Shown: positions 1 to 8,446 of the stretch, one piece after another
Layout: each line of letters starts with the position of its first letter
How positions within the stretch are numbered: the first letter of the stretch is position 1
Assembly (NCBI GenBank): GCA_034411135.1
Contig: DAOUMN010000033.1
Span: 22,041 to 86,040, forward strand
Direction: 5' to 3'
DNA length: 64,000 nt
From: Bellilinea sp034411135
Lineage (GTDB): Bacteria; Chloroflexota; Anaerolineae; Anaerolineales; Anaerolineaceae
The notes under the pieces: model-generated
Database searches by the model: none
What the model was told of the DNA's origin: nothing
What the model saw: only the letters and a program-made list of their open reading frames with translations
Program-made: the position numbers and the translations under genes

Positions 1-35
1 TCAGGGCGGTAGGCAGTATGTAGGCGCAGGATCCA

Positions 36-51
36 ATTGTTGTACAACAAT
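36..51. repeat. 16-bp perfect palindrome
   Basis: ATTGTTGTACAACAAT reads the same on both strands. It lies between the end of the leftmost minus-strand gene and the window edge. It has no T-run, so it does not look like an intrinsic terminator. The form suits a dimeric repressor operator, but the gene it would control lies outside the window. A role is a guess. Confidence 0.35.
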
Positions 52-60
52 ACTTCGGAT

Positions 61-288
61 TTATGAATTCTGTTCACGTTTGACGATCCATTCGATCAAA
101 GCTAGGATGAGAATGATCAGTACGACCGGGGTTAACCCAGCGAAGAAGCATAAAAACCCCATAGCAACCGCACCGCTGCCGTAAAAATAAAGAATTAACC
201 CGCCGCCAACCAGGAAGATCAACAACAACGCTCCGATGATCAATCGACTGGTGGTTTGGCGGGCGTAACGACGCAGATCACGAGTCAT
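61..288 (-). CDS. Small two-helix membrane protein, unknown function
   Basis: A 75-residue protein with a basic N-terminus (RDLRRYARQ) followed by two hydrophobic segments at about residues 16-35 and 42-66, ending in a short charged tail. This predicts a small inner-membrane protein. It begins 5 bp after the stop of the upstream patatin gene on the same strand, so the two are probably co-transcribed. I recognise no family. It may help membrane association of the lipase, but only position suggests this. The gene is short, yet hydrophobic patterning and operon spacing favour it being real. Confidence 0.6.
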   Translation of the reverse strand: MTRDLRRYARQTTSRLIIGALLLIFLVGGGLILYFYGSGAVAMGFLCFFAGLTPVVLIILILALIEWIVKREQNS

Positions 289-293
289 GGAAT

Positions 294-1223
294 TTATATC
301 GGATAGGAGTGATCGTCCTTAAGCAAGACACCCGGTGGTTCTTGACTGCGAAAGCGACGGACAATCTGATAATACCAGGAGATGGCTTCGTTCAAGCGTG
401 GCAAGGCTTCGTCAACACTGGTTTCACCCAGGCGGATCAATTCGCGCGGATCGGCTTTGTCCAGCGGGGCAATGTGGTGAACTTGTGGGCGAATAATTAC
501 GTCCGGTTTTTCGACCTTCATGCGCAATTCGGTTACCATGCGGGTGGTAATGTCCATTGCATCAATAAAGGTGCGCAACGACTGCGCCAATCGGGTTTGT
601 ACCAGCTGATCAAGCAGTGGACGTGGGATGGGCGTTTCGAGAGGCACGCTCAGTTCTGGCATGACTTTCCATTCATCGGGTGTGGGGGATAGACACACGG
701 CAACAACCGGCAGTTTAGGCGCCAGCCAGCGGGCTACAGCGACAGGTACCGGATCGAGCACACCGCCATCAACCAATTCATAACCCTGGATAAGTACCGG
801 TGGAAATACACCCGGTATTGCCACGGTTGCCAATACCGCCCGGGTTACATCACCCGTATTCAGAATAATCTCCTGCTTTGTGTGTATATCCACAGCGGTT
901 AATGCCAGCGGAATTTGAAGATCGGAAAATGTTTTTTTGTCCAGGTATTTGGCGAGGAAGTTTATCAATCCACTCAACCCAAGCAAGGAGGGGAGATCGT
1001 CGGGTTTTCGTGAAAAAAAGTGTTTTTGATTAACTGCAGACAAATCCTCAAGGATTTGGTTAAGGTGGATTCCGGATGCATACACAGCACCAACGATACC
1101 GCCAGCGCTGGTACCGGCAATAGCACGGATTTTAAAACCTTCCTCTTCAAGTCGGTTGACTACACCAATGTGTGCCATCCCTTTTACACCGCCGCCACCC
1201 AAGGCGAGCGCGATGTCAGTCAT
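294..1223 (-). CDS. Patatin-like phospholipase (RssA/YchK type)
   Basis: A 309-residue patatin-family serine hydrolase, expected to cleave acyl esters of lipids with a Ser-Asp dyad. The oxyanion-hole loop GGGGVKG is at residues 9-15, the nucleophile elbow GTSAGG at 37-42 (Ser39), and the DGG motif carrying the catalytic Asp at about 152-154. There is no signal peptide, which fits the cytoplasmic bacterial RssA-like branch. The length matches single-domain bacterial patatins. It is followed by a small membrane protein gene 5 bp downstream. The family call is firm; the substrate is unknown. Confidence 0.9.
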   Translation of the reverse strand: MTDIALALGGGGVKGMAHIGVVNRLEEEGFKIRAIAGTSAGGIVGAVYASGIHLNQILEDLSAVNQKHFFSRKPDDLPSLLGLSGLINFLAKYLDKKTFSDLQIPLALTAVDIHTKQEIILNTGDVTRAVLATVAIPGVFPPVLIQGYELVDGGVLDPVPVAVARWLAPKLPVVAVCLSPTPDEWKVMPELSVPLETPIPRPLLDQLVQTRLAQSLRTFIDAMDITTRMVTELRMKVEKPDVIIRPQVHHIAPLDKADPRELIRLGETSVDEALPRLNEAISWYYQIVRRFRSQEPPGVLLKDDHSYPI

Positions 1224-1265
1224 AGGATAATCCTCCAGATCGTAATATTGCTTCCTTTCGAATGG

Positions 1266-2435
1266 TCAAAGTATATCAAAGAGCGCATTATTAAGCGCCA
1301 GAACATCTGCTGCGGAATTATAAATTTGAATTGAGAAACGAATTAAGGTGAGGTTGTTCCAGTTCAGTACAGGCACCTCAATACGGTATTGCTGATAAAG
1401 CAATTGCTGCAGGCGTTCTGGCTGAGACTGGTATGGGAGGGGCATAACCGCCATTTGCCTGAACCAGTCCGGCGATTCTGGGTACAGAGGAGGCATGCCA
1501 GTGATCTGGAGAATGTCGTTTCGGATCGCGCATACCAGCATGTAACAATGTGCTTGAAGGTTATCCCAGTCGAGTTGATGGCGAAAATTAATGGCTTCCG
1601 GAACGGCAAGGAAAGCCGAAAGGTCTCGAGTTCCCGTCCATTCGAGATAATCGACGAAGCGGGAAGTGCCGGGGTTGACACTATCCCAGCCCCAGGAGAC
1701 GATAAGTGGTTCGACCAGGTGTTGGACTTCGGAACGGGCGTAAAGGAATGCCGCGCCTTTTGGTGCGCATAGCCATTTGTGGAGATTGCCAACATAAAAA
1801 TCGGCGCCAAGTCTTTCCAGATTAATATCAACCTGACCTGGCGCGTGGGCACCATCGATCACGGTTAGAATTCCTGCCTGTCTGGCGCGTTTGCATACTG
1901 CTTCAACCGGGAAGATCATGGCGGTTGGCGAGGTGATATGGCTTAAAAAGATCACCCGTGTGCGTTCGGTCACGCCTTTCCAAAATTCATTGACAATTTC
2001 CACCGGGTTTTCGACTGGGAGATTTACCGGCTGATTGATATACTTGAAACCGTTGTGTTGGGATAGGAACTTCCAGGTTCGGTCAAGCGCACCATATTCG
2101 TGGTCACTGGCAAGGACTTCATCGTCTTTGGTCAAGTGCAGGCTACGGGCAACAATATTCAAACCGGTGGTCGCGTTGGTTGTATACACCAGATTGTCTG
2201 CCCGGGTGTGCAGGTAGGTTGCCAGAGCGGATCGGGATTGCAATAGAAGGTCTTTGGCGCGCCTGCCTAAAAATTCAACCGGCTGTCGTTCCAGTTCCAT
2301 CTGCCAACGTTGGTAGCATTCAAACACCGGACGTGGCGTGGCTCCAAACGACCCATGATTGAGAAATATTACATCTTGATCCAAAAGGAACAAATCCCGG
2401 TACGAAGAATCTCGTGATACGGACGAATTTGTCAT
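1266..2435 (-). CDS. Class V aminotransferase, isopenicillin-N-epimerase-like
   Basis: A 389-residue PLP-dependent fold-type I enzyme. The N-terminal LNHGSFGATP motif at about 25-34, a TTNATTG phosphate-binding region at about 85-91, the VIDGAHAPGQ stretch with the cofactor Asp at 194, and the Schiff-base Lys220 in NLHKWLCAPKG are all present. This set is typical of the isopenicillin N epimerase / cysteine desulfurase-like subgroup. Members act on varied amino acids, so the substrate cannot be named. There are no beta-lactam genes around it, so antibiotic synthesis is unlikely. It is divergent from the MFS transporter gene with only 19 bp between start codons, so their promoters must overlap each other or the coding ends. 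Confidence 0.85.
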   Translation of the reverse strand: MTNSSVSRDSSYRDLFLLDQDVIFLNHGSFGATPRPVFECYQRWQMELERQPVEFLGRRAKDLLLQSRSALATYLHTRADNLVYTTNATTGLNIVARSLHLTKDDEVLASDHEYGALDRTWKFLSQHNGFKYINQPVNLPVENPVEIVNEFWKGVTERTRVIFLSHITSPTAMIFPVEAVCKRARQAGILTVIDGAHAPGQVDINLERLGADFYVGNLHKWLCAPKGAAFLYARSEVQHLVEPLIVSWGWDSVNPGTSRFVDYLEWTGTRDLSAFLAVPEAINFRHQLDWDNLQAHCYMLVCAIRNDILQITGMPPLYPESPDWFRQMAVMPLPYQSQPERLQQLLYQQYRIEVPVLNWNNLTLIRFSIQIYNSAADVLALNNALFDIL

Positions 2436-2454
2436 AAGTTCAGGAAACCTCTCA

Positions 2455-3747
2455 ATGCGATTCAGATCGATTTCAATGTTGCCGCCAGGAATTTCCGCTT
2501 TGTCGCGGCGGAATTTTTTTCACCTTTATGCGGACACCATCTGGTTTGGGGTGTTAAATGGCAGCGCGATCTCTTTTCTGGCGGTTTATGCTGCCCGGGT
2601 TGGGGCTACCAGCGAGCAAGTCGGCATCATCAACGCTGCACCGGCGCTGATGGCATTGATTTTTTCACTTCCGTTTGGGGCATGGATCGAGCCGCAATCC
2701 AAACGCCGGGCTGTTTTTTTGACGGCTTTTTTGATGCGTATTTATTATTTGCCTTTAATTCTAATTCCAAATCGACTGCCTGAGGATTTGCAAGTTGGTG
2801 TGATCTTGATCATGGTATTTCTGATGAATATTCCTGCAACCGGACTGGGGGTTTCGTTCAATGCGCTCTTCGCCGAGGCGGTTGCGCTGGAGCATCGGGC
2901 GCAAATCGCTGGCATACGTAACGTATTGTTTGCAATTGTATCCATTGTCACTTCGATCGGTGTTGGTCAAATTTTAAATACGCTGACCTTCCCTACTGGC
3001 TATCAGATTGTCTTTGCGATTGGATTCCTAAGCGCTGCGTTATCCACATTGCACCTGGGTTTGGTGCAACCTCCCCGACGGGAGAAGGTGGTCAGTCCTG
3101 AAGAGGGTGAAAAAATTGAGTTTGGCAAGAAAGAAAATTTAGCATTGGGAAATGGAATTGTTCAACAGGCATTGACTCGAATTCGACGTGTTCTCCAATT
3201 GGAAATTGTCCGCAGCCCATTTCGAACCGTATTATGGTTGATGTTTGCTTTCCACCTGGCACAATTTCTCCCCTTGCCGCTTTTTCCGATCTTTGCTGTT
3301 CGGGTATTGGCAGTTCCTGATCGCACGATCAGTATCGCCAATGCGATTTTCTTTCTTGCCATGTTGATTGGTTCTAGCCAGGCACCGCGATTGGTGGCAA
3401 GGATTGGCAACCAAAAACTCACCGGATTGGGGTTGGTTTTTCTTGCTGGATATCCGTTGGTTTTAAGCCTTTCCTATGATCCTACACCTTACCTGGCAGC
3501 TCACTTGCTCGGTGGCACTGGATGGGGATTTGCCAGCAGTTCAATGTTCAATTTTGTGCTCGAAAAAGCTAAGCCCTACACGCTTGCTGCTCACCTTGCC
3601 TGGTTCAACCTGTTTGCCAATGCTGGTATCCTGCTTGGCTCCGTGACAGGACCGTTGGTAGGTAATCTGATTGGTATACGCGCTGCTTTGATGGTCTTTG
3701 CCCTGATCCGAGTCATGACTGGGTTCAATATCCTCCGCTGGAAGTAG
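2455..3747 (+). CDS. Major facilitator superfamily transporter
   Basis: A 430-residue polytopic membrane protein with about 12 hydrophobic segments in two halves separated by a charged central loop (about residues 205-250), as in MFS permeases. The first helix region carries FHLYADTIWFGVLNGSAI, and a loop with PFGAWIEPQSKRR after the second helix fits the MFS motif A position. The ATG at 2455 has AGGAAA about 9 bp upstream; a second in-frame ATG at 2476 is possible. The substrate is unknown. It is divergent from the aminotransferase gene, and a functional link between the two is possible but unsupported. Confidence 0.85.
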   Translation: MRFRSISMLPPGISALSRRNFFHLYADTIWFGVLNGSAISFLAVYAARVGATSEQVGIINAAPALMALIFSLPFGAWIEPQSKRRAVFLTAFLMRIYYLPLILIPNRLPEDLQVGVILIMVFLMNIPATGLGVSFNALFAEAVALEHRAQIAGIRNVLFAIVSIVTSIGVGQILNTLTFPTGYQIVFAIGFLSAALSTLHLGLVQPPRREKVVSPEEGEKIEFGKKENLALGNGIVQQALTRIRRVLQLEIVRSPFRTVLWLMFAFHLAQFLPLPLFPIFAVRVLAVPDRTISIANAIFFLAMLIGSSQAPRLVARIGNQKLTGLGLVFLAGYPLVLSLSYDPTPYLAAHLLGGTGWGFASSSMFNFVLEKAKPYTLAAHLAWFNLFANAGILLGSVTGPLVGNLIGIRAALMVFALIRVMTGFNILRWK

Positions 3748-3751
3748 GATG

Positions 3752-3760
3752 TGTTAAAAT
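3752..3760 (+). promoter_or_regulatory. Extended -10 promoter for smpB, suggesting a leaderless mRNA
   Basis: TGTTAAAAT fits an extended -10 (TGn plus TAAAAT at 3755-3760). Only 7 bp separate it from the smpB ATG at 3768, so transcription would begin at or next to the start codon. There is no Shine-Dalgarno sequence in front of the ATG, which fits leaderless translation. No good -35 is visible. It spans the MFS stop codon region. Confidence 0.45.
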
Positions 3761-3767
3761 CCACTCT

Positions 3768-4220
3768 ATGTCAGTCAGGATCGTCGCCACCAACCGCAAG
3801 GCAAGATTCGAATTTTTTCTGCTGGAGCGCTTTGAAGCCGGGCTTTCTCTGCAAGGCAGTGAAATCAAATCCATCCGTGCCGGTCAGATCAGCCTTGCTG
3901 AAGCCTATGTTCAGACCGATGGCAAGGAAGCCTGGCTGATCAATGCTCATATCGCGCCTTATGAACAAGCCAATCGTTTCAATCATGATCCGCGGCGGCC
4001 GCGGCGTCTATTGTTACATAAACGCGAAATCCGCGAGTTGTGGGATGCCGTGCGTCAAAAAGGGGTGACCATTGTACCGGTGCAGGTCTATTTGAAAAAC
4101 GGGCGAGCAAAAGTGGAGGTTGCAATCGCCAAAGGCAAGAAGCTATACGACAAGCGGCACGAAATTGCGAAACGAGACCAAGCCAGAGAGATCGAGCGCG
4201 AACAACGTGGTGGATATTAG
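3768..4220 (+). CDS. smpB: SsrA-binding protein SmpB
   Basis: A 150-residue SmpB, the tmRNA-binding partner needed for trans-translation rescue of stalled ribosomes. The sequence shows NRKARFEFFLLERFEAG at the start, GSEIKSIRAGQISLAEAYV, then INAHIAPYEQANRFNHDP, the beta-barrel region LLLHKREI, and a basic C-terminal tail with KKLYDKRHEIAKRD, which folds into the decoding centre in known structures. The length is typical. It opens a long plus-strand run and probably starts from a near-leaderless transcript. No tmRNA gene is visible in this window. Confidence 0.97.
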   Translation: MSVRIVATNRKARFEFFLLERFEAGLSLQGSEIKSIRAGQISLAEAYVQTDGKEAWLINAHIAPYEQANRFNHDPRRPRRLLLHKREIRELWDAVRQKGVTIVPVQVYLKNGRAKVEVAIAKGKKLYDKRHEIAKRDQAREIEREQRGGY

Positions 4221-4258
4221 CATCAAAATGATCCCGCTGCTTAAACAGGAAAACCGTT

Positions 4259-4966
4259 ATGCTGGGTAATAATGTGCTGGCTCTGGTTGTGACATTGCTG
4301 CTTGCGCTTGTCTGGCTGCGCTTCAATGATTTTTTAGCTCACCGTGGTTGGATCAGTTCGCATTTGAGCAGGAAAATCATCCATGCCGGCACGGGGCCGA
4401 TTTTTGTACTCTGCTGGCTGCTGTTTACGGACGATACTGTCTCGCGCTGGTTGGCAGCCCTGGTACCACTGGGAATCACAATCCAGTTCTTCCTGATTGG
4501 CATTGGGGTGATTAAGGATCAGGCTTCGGTTGACGGCATGTCGCGAAGCGGAGATCCGCGAGAAATTTTACGCGGTCCATTATTCTATGGAATCGTTTTT
4601 GTAATTTTGACGATTATCTACTGGCACGATTCGCCGATCGGGATTACAGCGTTGATGATGCTGTGTGGTGGGGATGGTTTGGCGGACGTGGTTGGCAAGC
4701 GCTTTCCAAGCCGCGCATTGGGCTGGTCGCCTCGCAAGACATGGCTGGGAACCGTTGCAATGTTTCTGGCAGGCTGGGTGTTTAGCCTGGTTGTTCTGGC
4801 GATCTTTGTTTCTGCCGGGAGGCTTGCCTCAGAATTCTCCGAATTGATTCTACCGGTAACCATCGTCGCATTGGCGGCTACAGTGGTCGAATCGCTACCT
4901 ATGAAGGATATCGATAACATCACTGTACCCCTGATGTGTATTGCATTGGGTCATCTGGTTTTTTGA
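4259..4966 (+). CDS. Phytol/dolichol-kinase-like membrane protein (CTP:prenol kinase family)
   Basis: A 235-residue protein with about 6-7 transmembrane segments. Family marks are SRKIIHAGTG near residue 38, the CTP-binding-like loop GGDGLADVVGKRFP near 137-150, and ESLPMKDIDNITVP near the C-terminus. These fit the dolichol kinase / phytol kinase (VTE5) / CDP-alcohol superfamily, which phosphorylates prenyl alcohols with CTP in the membrane. The true alcohol is unknown; salvage of geranylgeraniol or phytol is the usual idea. It starts 38 bp after smpB and ends 16 bp before hutH, so it is probably co-transcribed with both. Confidence 0.75.
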   Translation: MLGNNVLALVVTLLLALVWLRFNDFLAHRGWISSHLSRKIIHAGTGPIFVLCWLLFTDDTVSRWLAALVPLGITIQFFLIGIGVIKDQASVDGMSRSGDPREILRGPLFYGIVFVILTIIYWHDSPIGITALMMLCGGDGLADVVGKRFPSRALGWSPRKTWLGTVAMFLAGWVFSLVVLAIFVSAGRLASEFSELILPVTIVALAATVVESLPMKDIDNITVPLMCIALGHLVF

Positions 4967-4982
4967 AAAAATGAGGGAGTGA

Positions 4983-6512
4983 ATGATTCAACTCGATGGA
5001 AATCGTCTGGATTTAGAGAGCGTGATAGCCGTTGCGCGGCGCCATGAAAATGTGGCTATTGCTTCCCAGGGTTATGAGAATATCCGCCGCTCTCGGCAGG
5101 TTTTGGAAAATATCCTTACCGCCAATCAGCCAGTTTATGGGATTAACACCGGTTTTGGGATTTTCTCTGAACGGCGTATTCCAATAGAGGACAGCAATCA
5201 TTTGAGCCGAAATTTGATCCTCAGCCACGCGGTGGCATCCGGTCAATCCTTGCCGCGGGAGGTTGTGCGCGCTGCAATGCTTGTGCGTGCAAACACCCTG
5301 GCAAAGGGCTTTTCCGGTGTGCGGGTAGAGGTGGTTGAAACCCTGGTTGCAATGTTGAATCGCGGTGTGACACCACTGGTGCCCGAGCAAGGTTCGTTAG
5401 GATCCTCTGGGGACTTAAGCCCGCTATCCCACATGGCACTGGTGTTCACCACCGATGATCAGGATCGCGAGGAAGAATCAGGTTGGGCAGAATTTGAAGG
5501 CAAAATCCTGAGCGGGAAGGCAGCAATGCACGCGGCCGGAATACCGCGTATTGTGCTGGGTCCCAAAGAAGGGCTGGCAATCAATAATGGGGCAACCTTT
5601 TGTGCTGCAATTGCAGCATTGACGGTTTTTGATGCCTTGCGACTGGTACGTATTGCCTCTCTGGCAACTGGATTGAGTCTGGAAGCGATGTTGGGGTGTT
5701 CGTCGGCTTTTGACGAGCGCATTCATCATGCCCGCGGGCAAGAAGGGCAAATGCGAATTGCCGAAGAAATCCGTGCCCTGACCCAGGACAGTACCTACCT
5801 AAATGCTGCTTGCCGCGTACAGGATGCCTATTCGCTGCGTTGTGTTCCACAGGTGCATGGGGCGATTCTGGAAACGATCGAATTCGCGCGCAAGGTTGTC
5901 GAGCGTGAGATCAATGCTGCAACCGATAACCCACTCCTATTTGCACCGGACACAGCGATTTCGGGCGGCAATTTCCACGGCGAGCCAGTAGGGTTGGTGA
6001 TGGATTTCGTTGGGATTGCGCTATCGGAACTGGCTGCAATTTCGGAGCGGCGAACTTTTCGGCTGCTGGATGCCAAATTAAACAGCGGTTTGCCGGCGAT
6101 GCTGGTTGACTCGGCGGAAGCAGCTGGATTAAATTCGGGTTTAATGATGCCGCACTACACAGCCGCAGCCCTGGTGCTGGAGAACCAGACCCTGGCGCAT
6201 CCAGACAGCGTCCATTCACTGCCAACATCCGGCGGGCAGGAAGACCATAATGCCAATGCTATGACGGCTGCCCGGCATGCCCTGAAAATTCTGAACAATA
6301 CCATGCGTGTACTGGCTATCGAATTGTACACTGCTGCCAGGGCGATGGACTTGCGCATGCGCCAGATGCCACAGTATTCCATGGCAGGGGGCACCCGAAT
6401 GATCATTGAAAAATTGCGTCAACAAGTGCCTTACCAGCCGGGCGATGCCTGGTGGTCACCGGAGATCGAAAAAGTCCATGCAATGATCCTGGATGGTATT
6501 TTCGATACATGA
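4983..6512 (+). CDS. hutH: Histidine ammonia-lyase family enzyme with a Ser-Ser-Gly MIO triad
   Basis: A 509-residue MIO-dependent aromatic amino acid lyase. It has YGINTGFG (52-59, catalytic Tyr loop), LSHAVASG (80-87) with the His typical of histidine lyases, and GSLGSSGDLSPLSH around 137-150. The cofactor-forming triad, normally Ala-Ser-Gly, reads Ser141-Ser142-Gly143 (codons TCC TCT GGG); the central Ser that supplies the MIO backbone is kept. The QEDH motif with the C-terminal Glu is present. Known hutH enzymes deaminate histidine to urocanate, but hutU, hutI and hutG are absent here, so the lyase stands alone. A related aromatic lyase activity is possible. It is 16 bp after the kinase-like gene. 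Confidence 0.85.
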   Translation: MIQLDGNRLDLESVIAVARRHENVAIASQGYENIRRSRQVLENILTANQPVYGINTGFGIFSERRIPIEDSNHLSRNLILSHAVASGQSLPREVVRAAMLVRANTLAKGFSGVRVEVVETLVAMLNRGVTPLVPEQGSLGSSGDLSPLSHMALVFTTDDQDREEESGWAEFEGKILSGKAAMHAAGIPRIVLGPKEGLAINNGATFCAAIAALTVFDALRLVRIASLATGLSLEAMLGCSSAFDERIHHARGQEGQMRIAEEIRALTQDSTYLNAACRVQDAYSLRCVPQVHGAILETIEFARKVVEREINAATDNPLLFAPDTAISGGNFHGEPVGLVMDFVGIALSELAAISERRTFRLLDAKLNSGLPAMLVDSAEAAGLNSGLMMPHYTAAALVLENQTLAHPDSVHSLPTSGGQEDHNANAMTAARHALKILNNTMRVLAIELYTAARAMDLRMRQMPQYSMAGGTRMIIEKLRQQVPYQPGDAWWSPEIEKVHAMILDGIFDT

Positions 6513-6577
6513 TCTCTTAACTGTTTTTAATCCCGCTTTGATTGACAAAACCGGTCTTTGTGGTTATCTTACTGGCT

Positions 6578-7687
6578 ATGAAATGGGCTGAAACGCGATT
6601 TTCTCGCCGTGAGTTTTTAAGACTTGGTTTGCTGAGCTTTGGGGCGTTGGCATTAAGCCCCTGGCGGGTGTGGAGCCAATTGTTGCAGGAATGGCCCGAC
6701 GCAGAACGGCTTGGGCGGGTGTGTGTTGGCAAGGTCAGCGTACGCAAGCGCCCATCGGTGGATGCGGAAGCGGTTGGTGAACTTTACGAAGATGCTGTTG
6801 TTGTCTGGCTGCGGGAAGTGGTGGGCGAAGCCCCACTTGGGCGGCAAAGCCGACGTTGGGTGGAAACCCCGGATGGATATATTTACGCCCCCAGCCTTCA
6901 ACCTGTCCAAAACCTACCGAACGAACCAGTCGACGAACTTCCCAAGACCAGTCTGGGTAGAGGCATGTGGGTTGAGGTCACCATTCCGCATACCCAGATT
7001 TTTCTGGAAAGTCGTTCCCCGGCGTCACCCTGGTTGAAATACACCATCGAATACAACACAATTCCGCGGCTGCATTATTCGCAAATTCTATGGGTGGATG
7101 ATATTCGCACCAATTCGCAGGGTCAGCGGTTATACCGAGTGAATGAACGATTTGGCTATGGTGACCTGTTTTGGGCAGCCGCCGAGGCTTTTCGCCCATT
7201 AACCACGGAAGAACTGGAGCCCATCCGTCCTGAAGTGGAAAACAAACGTCTGGTCGTGGACGCCAGCCCCAATCGACAGATTCTTTCCTGCTATGAAGGG
7301 AAAAGTGAGGTGTTTTCCTGTCTGGTCTCAACGGGCGCAAAGTGGAATGCGAGCGGAGAACTAGTGGAAGCCTGGGGCACACCGCTTGGGGCGCATCCGA
7401 TTTGGAGAAAAGCGATTTCGATCCATATGAGTGGCGGTCAAACGGGCACCGGCTACGATTTACCTGGCATTGCTTGGACGACCCTGTTTACCGGTGGCGG
7501 CGTGGCGATTCACTCCACTTTTTGGCACAACGATTTTGGTACGCCGCGCTCGCATGGCTGCGTCAACTGCACTCCCGAAGACGCCAAGTTTATTTTCCGC
7601 TGGACATTGCCGGTCATCCCGTATGACCCTGGGGATCTAACAGTGTCCATGCCGGGGGGGACGGTTGTGGACGTGGTTGAATATTAA
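6578..7687 (+). CDS. Tat-exported L,D-transpeptidase (YkuD domain)
   Basis: About 369 residues from the ATG at 6578; an in-frame TTG at 6542 would add 12 residues in front of the signal. The N-terminus carries a twin-arginine signal, SRREFLRLG followed by a hydrophobic run, so export is by the Tat route. An SH3-like segment (about 45-100) precedes the catalytic YkuD domain. The domain ends with AIHSTFWHNDFGTPRSHGC, where Cys328 is the nucleophile and the SHGC(V)N signature is intact. The enzyme would make 3-3 cross-links in peptidoglycan or attach proteins to it. Neither start has a clear ribosome site. It lies 65 bp after hutH and 18 bp before ccdA. Confidence 0.88.
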   Translation: MKWAETRFSRREFLRLGLLSFGALALSPWRVWSQLLQEWPDAERLGRVCVGKVSVRKRPSVDAEAVGELYEDAVVVWLREVVGEAPLGRQSRRWVETPDGYIYAPSLQPVQNLPNEPVDELPKTSLGRGMWVEVTIPHTQIFLESRSPASPWLKYTIEYNTIPRLHYSQILWVDDIRTNSQGQRLYRVNERFGYGDLFWAAAEAFRPLTTEELEPIRPEVENKRLVVDASPNRQILSCYEGKSEVFSCLVSTGAKWNASGELVEAWGTPLGAHPIWRKAISIHMSGGQTGTGYDLPGIAWTTLFTGGGVAIHSTFWHNDFGTPRSHGCVNCTPEDAKFIFRWTLPVIPYDPGDLTVSMPGGTVVDVVEY

Positions 7688-7705
7688 TAAGATTATGGAG
7701 CTTAC

Positions 7706-8434
7706 ATGGTAGGATTGGATGTGTCGGTTGGATTGGCATTTCTGGCGGGATTGGCTTCGTTTTTATCACCTTGCGTTTTTTCTTTGATACCGGTGTATAT
7801 CGGTTATTTGAGCGGCAGATCGGCGGCTGCCATTCGCGGCGGAGAGTTTCAGGCTAATACACTGCAAACCTTTTTCCACGGGCTGGCTTTCGTGTTGGGT
7901 TTTAGTGCAGTCTTCCTGACACTGGGATTGACTATGTCCGCTATTAGTAGCCTGTTATACGACATGCGTTTCGTGCTAGCAAAGGTTGGTGGGGTGATTG
8001 TGGTGGTATTTGGTTTACACATGACCGGCATCCTGCGCTTGAATTTCCTTGAATATGATCTTCGACCACAGAGCAAGATGCAGCAGCGCCGCAGCCTGCT
8101 TTCCTCCGCGCTGCTCGGCGTAACCTTTTCAGCCGGGTGGTCTCCCTGTATTGGACCTGTGCTGGGGATGATTCTAACCCTGGCAATTACCAGTGGTTCC
8201 GGCAACCAGGGACTTTATCTGCTGGGATTTTATTCCCTGGGGCTTGCGATTCCCTTCCTGGCTGCTGCGTTGGGAATTGGTTGGGTGACGAAACTGATTC
8301 GCAAGCACGGCAAATTGATGTTTTACATCGAAAAAGGCACCGGCGTGGTAATGATTATTGTGGGGGTGATGTTGTTCTTTGGAGTCTTCAACCAATTAGC
8401 CCGTTTTGGTACTTTCATCGATTTTGGCTTGTGA
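7706..8434 (+). CDS. ccdA: CcdA-type cytochrome c biogenesis / thiol-disulfide transporter
   Basis: A 242-residue protein with six hydrophobic segments. The paired cysteines of the DsbD-beta/CcdA fold are visible: Cys23 in FLSPCVFSLIP and Cys148 in AGWSPCIGPVLG. CcdA moves reducing equivalents across the membrane to extracytoplasmic thioredoxin-like proteins, which keep haem-binding cysteines of apocytochrome c or other targets reduced. The next gene is such a thioredoxin (12 bp downstream), so the pair is a plausible functional unit. Confidence 0.92.
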   Translation: MVGLDVSVGLAFLAGLASFLSPCVFSLIPVYIGYLSGRSAAAIRGGEFQANTLQTFFHGLAFVLGFSAVFLTLGLTMSAISSLLYDMRFVLAKVGGVIVVVFGLHMTGILRLNFLEYDLRPQSKMQQRRSLLSSALLGVTFSAGWSPCIGPVLGMILTLAITSGSGNQGLYLLGFYSLGLAIPFLAAALGIGWVTKLIRKHGKLMFYIEKGTGVVMIIVGVMLFFGVFNQLARFGTFIDFGL

Positions 8435-8446
8435 AATGAGGACGGA

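Noticed and set aside
1389..1772. Plus-strand open frame inside the class V aminotransferase
   Set aside because: It is antisense to a gene with full motif support and has no recognisable fold; the same reasoning removes the other overlapping frames, such as those within pgpH, lon and xdhD.
4983..6512. A histidine utilisation operon
   Set aside because: hutU, hutI, hutG and a hut regulator are absent from both sides.
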